DNA of 49,426 bases from an uncultured Pelagibacteraceae bacterium (GTDB taxonomy: Bacteria; Pseudomonadota; Alphaproteobacteria; Pelagibacterales; Pelagibacteraceae). Positions 43,640-49,426 of this stretch are shown piece after piece. Position 1 is the first letter of the stretch; each line of letters starts with the position of its first letter. A program made the translations under genes and the position numbers. The stretch covers positions 1 to 49,426 of the forward strand of contig CAJQSV010000004.1 of assembly GCA_905616445.1 (NCBI GenBank), in the 5' to 3' direction. The notes beneath the pieces were generated by a model. The model was not told the DNA's origin. It saw only the letters and a program-made list of their open reading frames with translations, and made no database searches.

Positions 43640-44013
43640 TAAAACTGTTTGTCCATTGTTGTGACATTTTCTTTTCTATCTTGCCAATAAGTGTCTTCGT
43701 TAATAAATTTTAAACATAATAAGTCTTTTTTGAAAATTCTTAACAATATTCCAATAGGTGTGATAACTGTAAAAAAAATCATAAACATTATTATTGGAGG
43801 AACTATTTTTCCCAGCACTAAACCAAGTTTCATCCAAAGATAATTAAAAGGTTTTAACAATTCTGGTTTAATAAAACTAATAATTAATAGAGATATAGAA
43901 CTAAAGAGCGCGATAAGATTTATTGAATTATTTTTTAATATTGGCCAGAGAGCTACTACTAGGAAAACAAAAGCAAAAAGTAATCCAAAGCTTTTATCTG
44001 AAGGTTTCTTCAT
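43639..44013 (-). CDS. SxtJ family membrane protein
   Basis: Membrane protein of 124 residues with about three hydrophobic segments (near 8-25, 30-47, 68-92). The sequence KPSDKSFGLLFAFVFL and the late LWMKLGLVLGKIVPP are characteristic of the SxtJ family, named after a saxitoxin-cluster gene and found with NodU-type carbamoyltransferases. Its role is unknown. It begins the module SxtJ-DUF5989-methyltransferase-DUF5989-carbamoyltransferase-SGNH. Confidence 0.87.
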   Translation of the reverse strand: MKKPSDKSFGLLFAFVFLVVALWPILKNNSINLIALFSSISLLIISFIKPELLKPFNYLWMKLGLVLGKIVPPIIMFMIFFTVITPIGILLRIFKKDLLCLKFINEDTYWQDRKENVTTMDKQF

Positions 44014-44053
44014 AAGCTTTTTTTATACTTTATGTTTAATTATTCAAGCTATA

Positions 44054-44719
44054 TTAGGCTGCTTGTGGCAAATTATGCTTATTGGACATCCCGCTCAAAA
44101 AATTCCAAAGATATTTTGCCGTTGATAATGCTGCTGTTTCAGCTTTACCTTGCTCTTCTTTAGAAAGTCCATCTAATAATTTTTCACACTCTTCCCTGTG
44201 ATAAATGTCAGCTTTTTTGTGTGCTTCAAAAAATTCGAGTCCATCTTTTGAACTTACTCCATAAAATTTTTTTAAACCTTGAATTTTTGTGTCTGCTATT
44301 TCAGGAATTTGTCTTTCATAAGTGTACAAAGAGGCAAGTCCTTCAGCATAAGTCGATCTGCTATTTTTAAAAAAATTATCAATCATATCTTGAGTGAACT
44401 GATATGGTTTAACTTTTTCTAATTCTTCAGCGTCAGCATCCATAGCTAATGCAAAATTTTTCCAAAGTTTTGGATGATCTGCGTCTCTATTCTCCTCATC
44501 GTTCAAGTTTTCTAAAAGAATCTTTCTTTTTTCAATGTCTTCGCACAAAGAATGTGTTGCTGATATATATCTAGGAAATGCTTTTACGTGTTGATAGTAT
44601 TGTTCTGCATAATCTTTAATAATTTCTCTTGTTAATTTGCCTTCATTCCAAGATTTATAAAATGGATGATTTAATAGGTGATACTGGTCTAGTTTCTTAT
44701 TTAATTCTTTTGAAAACAT
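44054..44719 (-). CDS. CADD-family diiron protein, candidate p-aminobenzoate synthase
   Basis: All-helical TenA/PqqC-like protein of 221 residues. Residues E75, H82, E135, H167, D171 and H174 align, with an offset of 6-7, to the metal ligands I recall for Chlamydia trachomatis CADD (E81, H88, E142, H174, D178, H181). Y21, Y134 and K145 line up with its Y27, Y141 and K152, the residues proposed to be consumed or used in making p-aminobenzoate. It therefore probably makes the pABA for folate from its own tyrosine. A clear AAGGAG Shine-Dalgarno precedes the ATG. Neighbours give no support. Confidence 0.8.
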   Translation of the reverse strand: MFSKELNKKLDQYHLLNHPFYKSWNEGKLTREIIKDYAEQYYQHVKAFPRYISATHSLCEDIEKRKILLENLNDEENRDADHPKLWKNFALAMDADAEELEKVKPYQFTQDMIDNFFKNSRSTYAEGLASLYTYERQIPEIADTKIQGLKKFYGVSSKDGLEFFEAHKKADIYHREECEKLLDGLSKEEQGKAETAALSTAKYLWNFLSGMSNKHNLPQAA

Positions 44720-44850
44720 TTTATCTCCTTGGTTAAAAGAGACTTTTTCAAATCATAGACAAAAATACAATTAAAATGTTTACAACTAATAGACGAATTT
44801 GTTAATATCATTGAATATGGTTAAATTTACTAACAAATACATAATTTTAA

Positions 44851-46068
44851 ATGCAAGAAAAATTTTTTGAAAACAAAAAAGCTTTAACTGTCTTAATCGC
44901 CGCAAGCTTAGTGGTGCTCGTTTCTATGGGTATAAGACAAACATGGGGATTGTTTTATCAGTTTTTTGAAAACGACTTAGGAATTAATAGAACTCAATTT
45001 GGATTAGCGATTGGTATACAAATGCTTTTTTGGGGCATTGCAGCACCTTTGTTTGGAATGGTTGCTGATAAGTACGGTTCTAACAGAGCAGCATTTGTGG
45101 CTTTTCTTTTTTATATTATTGGCTCATACATTGTATTAAATCAGCCAGCCTCTAATTCAATTTTTGTAATAAGTATGGGCGTTGTTATTGGAACAGCACT
45201 TGGCGGTACAGCTGTTTCAGTTCCTGTCGCGGCTGTAGGAAAGTATTTTTCTGACAAAAATAGAACGATAGCTATAGGGATAGTAACCGGCGCTGCATCA
45301 ATTGGTTTTTTCATTATGCCATTATTTACAAAGTTTTCAAATGATGCTTATGGATGGCAAAATACTATTCAATATTTTATATATTTTTTAATATTTGCAG
45401 GTATTTGTTCGTTATTTTTATTTAAGAAGGAATATGTAGACTCAACAAATAATTCTTTTACACGTGATCAAACAGCCTTTAAAGCTTTAAACGAGGCTTT
45501 TAAACACAAAGGCTATATGCTTTTGGTTGCCGGTTTTTTTGTTTGTGGTTTTCAAATTACTTTGGTTGCAACCCATATTCCAGGATATATTCAACAAAAA
45601 GGTTTGCCGGAATGGACAGCTGCTGCAATTTTAGCATTAATTGGTTTTTTTAATATATTTGGAACTATAGGAATGGGTTTTCTTGCTTCAAAGTATAGTA
45701 AGAAAATTCTATTGAGTATTCTTTATTTTTCTCGAGGAGTAATTCTTATTTTGTTTTTATTTCTACCCTCGTCTACATTCACTGCATTAGCTTTTGGTAT
45801 TCTTTTTGGAATCTTGTGGCTTGCAACTATTCCTCCAACAAATGGAATTGTAGCCCAAATATTTGGCACAAAGTATTTAGGAACACTTTTTGGAATTGTA
45901 TTCTTTAGTCATCAAGTTGGTTCATTTTTAGGTGCTTATTTAGGAGGTTATTTTTATGATACTTACGGAAGTTATGATTATGCCTTTTATCTTTCTATAA
46001 TACTTTCAGTGTTTGCAGGATTTGTTCACTTGCCAATTGATGAGAGGCCTGTCTTGCGAACAGCTTAA
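44851..46068 (+). CDS. Major facilitator superfamily transporter (oxalate/formate antiporter-like)
   Basis: MFS carrier of 405 residues with twelve hydrophobic helices. The N-terminal GIRQTWGLFYQFFENDLGI, the A-motif-like GMVADKYGSNRA near 68-80 and the C-terminal FFSHQVGSFLGAYLGG resemble monocarboxylate/oxalate-formate type carriers of Alphaproteobacteria. The substrate is unknown. It has its own upstream gap of 131 bases after the divergent CADD gene. Its 3' end is five bases from the convergent metC gene. Confidence 0.88.
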   Translation: MQEKFFENKKALTVLIAASLVVLVSMGIRQTWGLFYQFFENDLGINRTQFGLAIGIQMLFWGIAAPLFGMVADKYGSNRAAFVAFLFYIIGSYIVLNQPASNSIFVISMGVVIGTALGGTAVSVPVAAVGKYFSDKNRTIAIGIVTGAASIGFFIMPLFTKFSNDAYGWQNTIQYFIYFLIFAGICSLFLFKKEYVDSTNNSFTRDQTAFKALNEAFKHKGYMLLVAGFFVCGFQITLVATHIPGYIQQKGLPEWTAAAILALIGFFNIFGTIGMGFLASKYSKKILLSILYFSRGVILILFLFLPSSTFTALAFGILFGILWLATIPPTNGIVAQIFGTKYLGTLFGIVFFSHQVGSFLGAYLGGYFYDTYGSYDYAFYLSIILSVFAGFVHLPIDERPVLRTA

Positions 46069-46073
46069 AATAT

Positions 46074-47246
46074 TTACTTAATATGTTTTAAACAATTTTT
46101 TAAATCATTTATTAAATCTAGTGAGTCTTCTAACCCCACGTGTATTCGAACTAAATGTTCATTTTTTTCAAATTTATAAAAATTTCTACTTTTTGATATA
46201 TCGTGATAAATAGCTAAACTCTCAAAACCACCCCAACTATAACCAATACCAAAAAGTTCTAACTTATTTACAAATTTTAAAACAGATGATTTACTTTTTG
46301 CTTTTATTACAATTGAAAAAAGTCCTGTGGCACCAGAGTAAAATTTTTTCCACATTTTGTAATTTTTGGAACCTGGTTTATGTGGGTATAAAACTTCTTT
46401 AATTTTTTTTTGTTTTTTTAAAAAATTAATTACTTTTATTGTATTTTCAGAATGAGCTTTAAGTCTTATATCTAAAGTTCTTATGCCTCTTATGATTAAA
46501 TATGCTTCATCAGCAGACAATCTACTTCCTAAGAGTTTGTCACAAAATTTTATTTTATTATAAGTTTTTTTATTAACGGCTAGTGTTCCTCCCATGGCAT
46601 CAGAATGTCCCGAAAAATACTTAGTTGCAGAAGAAATAGACACGTCAAAACCAAGTGACAAAGGTCTGCAATATAATGGTGTGCCCCAAGTATTATCCAT
46701 TGCTGTAGTTATATTGTTTTTTTTTGCTAATTTAATAATCTCTTTAAGGTCTTGAAATTCAAAAGTTATGCTACCTGGATTTTCTACAAAAATTAATTTT
46801 GTTTTTTTTGTAATCTTGCTTTTCAGATCGTTAATATTATTAGGGTCGTAGTATTTAGTTTTAATATTATATTTGGGTAATAGTTTTTCAGATATTTCTC
46901 TCGTTGGGTAATAAACATTGTCCCCTACTAAAACCTCATCTCCAGATTGACATAGAGCCATGAAAGCCAATGAAACAGATCCAAAACCGGTTGAGTGTAA
47001 AAAAACATGATGGGCTTGCTCTAATTCTTTAATAATTTTTTGTAGCTCTATGGTTGTTTGACTGCCATATCTTCCGTAGGCATAATGTGTGATTGGTTTA
47101 TCATTCAATATTTTTTTTTCGTGAGACGCTAGTTCTTGCATCGAATCAAATAAAATAGTTGAAGCACGAACTACTGCTGGATTCGCAGATCGGTTTACTC
47201 TACTAAAAGAACTATGTTTCAAAAGTGTATTTATGGACTTTTTCAT
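46074..47246 (-). CDS. metC: Cystathionine beta-lyase
   Basis: PLP-dependent trans-sulfuration enzyme of 390 residues. It has YGRYGSQTT near 51-59, the PLP-contact SGDEVLVGDNVYYPT, the cofactor Lys in SSATKYFSGHSDAMGG and the late GYSWGGFESLA, all matching MetC of Alphaproteobacteria. It cleaves cystathionine to homocysteine, pyruvate and ammonia in methionine synthesis. Related members act as cysteine-S-conjugate lyases. No SAM riboswitch was recognised in the short leader. Confidence 0.9.
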   Translation of the reverse strand: MKKSINTLLKHSSFSRVNRSANPAVVRASTILFDSMQELASHEKKILNDKPITHYAYGRYGSQTTIELQKIIKELEQAHHVFLHSTGFGSVSLAFMALCQSGDEVLVGDNVYYPTREISEKLLPKYNIKTKYYDPNNINDLKSKITKKTKLIFVENPGSITFEFQDLKEIIKLAKKNNITTAMDNTWGTPLYCRPLSLGFDVSISSATKYFSGHSDAMGGTLAVNKKTYNKIKFCDKLLGSRLSADEAYLIIRGIRTLDIRLKAHSENTIKVINFLKKQKKIKEVLYPHKPGSKNYKMWKKFYSGATGLFSIVIKAKSKSSVLKFVNKLELFGIGYSWGGFESLAIYHDISKSRNFYKFEKNEHLVRIHVGLEDSLDLINDLKNCLKHIK

Positions 47247-47322
47247 TTTTTAAGTATAATTAATCATTAGTTTTAACATTTAATCAATCTTTAACAATTG
47301 AAAGTATAAAAAAGGCTAAATT

Positions 47323-47406
47323 ATGGGATACCCAAAGAAACATAGAGGAAGAAGAAAAATCGGCTCTAAAAAAAGAAGAGCTAGAAAAAGAAATAAGAAA
47401 AAATAA
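47323..47406 (+). CDS. 27-residue very basic microprotein, ribosomal-protein-like
   Basis: An ATG at 47323, with AAGG about ten bases before it, opens a 27-codon frame: MGYPKKHRGRRKIGSK then KRRARKRNKKK. Sixteen of 27 residues are Lys or Arg, there is no hydrophobic core, and it ends 15 bases before the next gene. The composition resembles tiny ribosomal proteins such as Thx or the AURKAIP1/COX24 type, but I cannot assign it to either. It may bind rRNA. Confidence 0.6.
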   Translation: MGYPKKHRGRRKIGSKKRRARKRNKKK

Positions 47407-47421
47407 TTTTTTAATATAGCG

Positions 47422-48132
47422 ATGAAAGAAATAACTCAAATCAGATCCTTGAGTCTTTGGATTTTTTTAGTTCCTTTGGTTTCTGTAAACATATGTCTTT
47501 TAATATCCTTAAACTCTCACTTTTTTGAAAATACTTTTTTTACTGTCGACCAAATTGGAAGATCAGGATTTACTATCCCATATTTAGATGGTGGCTTGTC
47601 AATAAGTAGAGCTTCTAGAACTTTTCCTCAATACTTAATCTTTAAACCGGGTATGGTCATAACCGCAATTCTTCTTTGTTTTTATTGGTACAAGAATAAT
47701 GTTTTAATGAATTTTTTTAAAAATACCAGTTTAAAAAAAAATAACTTTATGTTTTTTGGTATTTTGTCAGCGGTATTCCTTGTGATTCATTCTATTCTTC
47801 TTGGACTAGAAACTGATATAAGAATATTTAAATTTTTAAGAAGAGTTGTCTTACTTGGGTTTATTATATTTGAAATTATTGCTCAAAGCTTACTTGTTAT
47901 AAATTTTTATAGATTAAAAAATCAATTAAGAGATTATGTTATTCCAAATATTTTAAAGCTAAAAATTCTATTAGTTTCTATTTTAATATTTGTGGCAGTG
48001 TTGAGTCTTCCACTTTTAATTATGAGCGATAATGTTCATTTTAAACATGGTTTAGAATGGAATTATTTTATTGGAGTGATAACATTTTATTTATTGACTA
48101 GCCTACTCTGGAAAAAAAAAATTCAAGATTAA
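47422..48132 (+). CDS. Polytopic membrane protein, Frag1/DRAM/Sfk1-like
   Basis: Membrane protein of 236 residues with about six hydrophobic segments. The extracytoplasmic loop near 43-66 (VDQIGRSGFTIPYLDGGLSI), the SRASRTFPQYLIFK segment and the late LEWNYFIGVITFYLLTSLLW recall the Frag1/DRAM/Sfk1 fold. The match is weak and from memory. The function is unknown. It starts 15 bases after the basic microprotein and probably shares its transcript. Confidence 0.5.
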   Translation: MKEITQIRSLSLWIFLVPLVSVNICLLISLNSHFFENTFFTVDQIGRSGFTIPYLDGGLSISRASRTFPQYLIFKPGMVITAILLCFYWYKNNVLMNFFKNTSLKKNNFMFFGILSAVFLVIHSILLGLETDIRIFKFLRRVVLLGFIIFEIIAQSLLVINFYRLKNQLRDYVIPNILKLKILLVSILIFVAVLSLPLLIMSDNVHFKHGLEWNYFIGVITFYLLTSLLWKKKIQD

Positions 48133-48210
48133 ATTGACTTCTCTACTTAATCTGAAAATTTTGAAATACTATTTTAGAACTAAGGGCACCGTTAATAAAA
48201 TTAAAGCTAT

Positions 48211-48813
48211 CTAAAGACAATGTTCTATACCTCTGCAATATTTACTAAAACGTGTTCTAGGCATATTTAATATTTGTTTTAAAAAGTCTGTATTGTTTAT
48301 TTCTGGAGATTTAATTTCAATTACAGAAGCTTTATCTCTTGTTAAAAAATTACTTAATTTATTATTTTTAATTAAAGAGTAGTTAATTTCCTCATCAAAA
48401 GTTATTCTTGTGTTAAACACCTTAAAATAACTTCTTTTATAGAAAACATTTAAGTTAGGTGAACAAAGTCCATAATCTTGATCGTACAAACTAGTGAGAC
48501 GAGGTGTTGAGCTAAGAGAGTAATTTTCAGTGTTTTTGTACCTGTAATTATAATAAGTGATTTTAGTTTCTTTGCTATATTTATTTTTTTTAGAAAAAAA
48601 ATTTTTGGTATTGTAAGTTCTGACTCTAATTTTTTTTCTCGGAACAATACCTTCGTTAGAATCTGAAAACATCTTTAACTTATTGTCAAAATAAATTGAA
48701 TTAACTATTCTAGTAGGATGTAAGATTTCAGCTTTATTTGCGAAAAGCCATTTCTTAAATTCAAATATGTTTAAATCAACAATTGATATTTTTTCTTCAA
48801 TTCTAAAAGTCAT
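48211..48813 (-). CDS. VTC-domain protein (polyphosphate polymerase-like)
   Basis: Protein of 200 residues with the VTC tunnel-fold signatures: an N-terminal RIEEKISI, RIVNSIYFDN near 36-45, RKKIRVRTYN near 59-68, KETKI, a Tyr-rich middle, RITFDEEINY near 128-137, VIEIKSP near 157-163 and RFSKYCRGIEHCL at the end. In eukaryotes this domain makes polyphosphate from ATP. Bacterial relatives often sit beside CotH-kinase or DUF4956 genes and their activity is less sure. It overlaps the upstream beta-helix gene by one base. Confidence 0.85.
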   Translation of the reverse strand: MTFRIEEKISIVDLNIFEFKKWLFANKAEILHPTRIVNSIYFDNKLKMFSDSNEGIVPRKKIRVRTYNTKNFFSKKNKYSKETKITYYNYRYKNTENYSLSSTPRLTSLYDQDYGLCSPNLNVFYKRSYFKVFNTRITFDEEINYSLIKNNKLSNFLTRDKASVIEIKSPEINNTDFLKQILNMPRTRFSKYCRGIEHCL

Positions 48814-49426
48814 TACTGTTTAGTTATTAACGAGCCCTTTTGAATTATAAATTTTTTTTCATCACAATTAGTTTTTACATATCTCAAAATTGAACCTGAA
48901 AACTCTTGTTTTTTTCTATAAGACGCAAAACAATTTTTAGCTTTAATATCTGATTTTTCGATGTTTACTATAGAAGAATCTTTGGAAGCAATGCCTATAC
49001 TGGCATTGATTATTTCTACATTATCAATATCCAAAACAGATTTTTCTCCAACGGAAATGCCTTTATCACCACAATCGTACAAAAAAGCGGAGTTTATTTT
49101 ATAAATTCCAAAAGACATATCCACACAATCATTTTTTGCATTGTTTATTGTTAAGGTTTTAATGTCAATATTTGAAAAATCAAAATCTATAGCGTCAGAT
49201 AAACTATTATTTATCTCTATGTTGTTGATTTGACCTTGTGCACGTATAAAATTAAAAGAATCTTCACAAAGCGAATAATTACTTTTTAAATTTACATTTT
49301 TTAATTCAATATCCATAAAAGTTAAGCAACCTGTTAGTCTGGTTTTGTCATAGCTTGTAATATTTTTATTCTTTAAATTTTTGTAATATTCACTTCCGTC
49401 TATCTCAATTGTCCAAGAGTTAATTT
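48813..49426 (-). CDS. C-terminal part of a right-handed beta-helix protein, cut by window edge
   Basis: The frame runs past the last base of the window; at least 203 residues and a stop are visible. Repeats of about 20-25 residues rich in Asn, Asp and Ile carry turn motifs such as DAIDFDF, DCVDMSFG and DKGISVGEKS, as in parallel beta-helix surface proteins. The methionine at 49316 is internal: upstream codons (SWTIEIDGSEYYKN, then LTGCLTF) continue the same frame. The one-base overlap with the VTC gene suggests a partner role, perhaps in a CotH-linked system, but the N terminus would decide this. Confidence 0.7.
   Translation of the reverse strand, partial: INSWTIEIDGSEYYKNLKNKNITSYDKTRLTGCLTFMDIELKNVNLKSNYSLCEDSFNFIRAQGQINNIEINNSLSDAIDFDFSNIDIKTLTINNAKNDCVDMSFGIYKINSAFLYDCGDKGISVGEKSVLDIDNVEIINASIGIASKDSSIVNIEKSDIKAKNCFASYRKKQEFSGSILRYVKTNCDEKKFIIQKGSLITKQ

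Noticed and set aside
47247-47322. Possible SAM riboswitch in front of metC
   Set aside because: The leader is short and AT-only, with no recognisable SAM-II or SAM-V core.

Overview
The window is compact, AT-rich DNA with very short intergenic gaps, many one-base or four-base gene overlaps and long A/T homopolymers. The gene content is alphaproteobacterial: a rhizobial-type glycerol ABC transporter, ntrYX beside trkAH, a fused ispDF, and an omega subunit with an acidic tail. I infer a streamlined marine alphaproteobacterium of the SAR11/Pelagibacterales type, or a similarly AT-rich lineage such as HIMB59/AEGEAN-169. The clade cannot be fixed from sequence reading alone. There is no rRNA, IS element, CRISPR array or phage gene.

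Layout. (1) 1-13424, all minus strand, reads ntrY-ntrX-trkA-trkH-gpsA-glpK-glpV-glpS-glpT-glpP-(glpQ). It joins a two-component system, K+ uptake, and glycerol import and conversion to DHAP in one near-continuous run. A hairpin terminator separates the binding protein from the ATPases. ntrY is frameshifted in an A7 tract. (2) 13470-23257 is housekeeping: ispDF, pgpA, rlmJ, a HIT protein, a TauE/SafE permease, dusA, rpoZ, an MFS carrier, a hydroxyacid dehydrogenase, an FMN-split-barrel protein, an unrecognised secreted HExxH protein and a gamma-carbonic anhydrase. (3) 23320-25779 has glycosyltransferases and a DUF6165 gene. (4) 25763-31734 is a polyamine and methylthioadenosine (MTA) salvage cluster: mtnP, mtnA, a GT-B-like gene, a class II aldolase, a fused AdoMet decarboxylase-aminopropyltransferase, a nitrilase-family hydrolase, and divergent apt. 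(5) 31731-44013 is surface-polysaccharide territory: a sugar epimerase, GT2, rfbBA-SDR-rfbC, gene debris around tRNA-Met, DUF4422, an M23 peptidase, and a carbamoyltransferase module (SxtJ, two DUF5989 microproteins, methyltransferase, NodU-type carbamoyltransferase, SGNH hydrolase). (6) 44054-49426 is mixed: a CADD-like p-aminobenzoate synthase, MFS, cystathionine beta-lyase, a 27-residue very basic microprotein, a membrane protein, a VTC-domain protein and the end of a beta-helix protein.

How they work together. Glycerol import (glp) and the MTA route (mtnP-mtnA-aldolase) both lead to DHAP, the second recovering carbon lost in polyamine synthesis. The carbamoyltransferase module and the rfb/GT genes probably build and decorate a cell-surface glycan. 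Two genes (ntrY and the SGNH hydrolase) each carry one extra A in a homopolymer, which may be assembly error, real lesion or slippage-tolerated frameshift.
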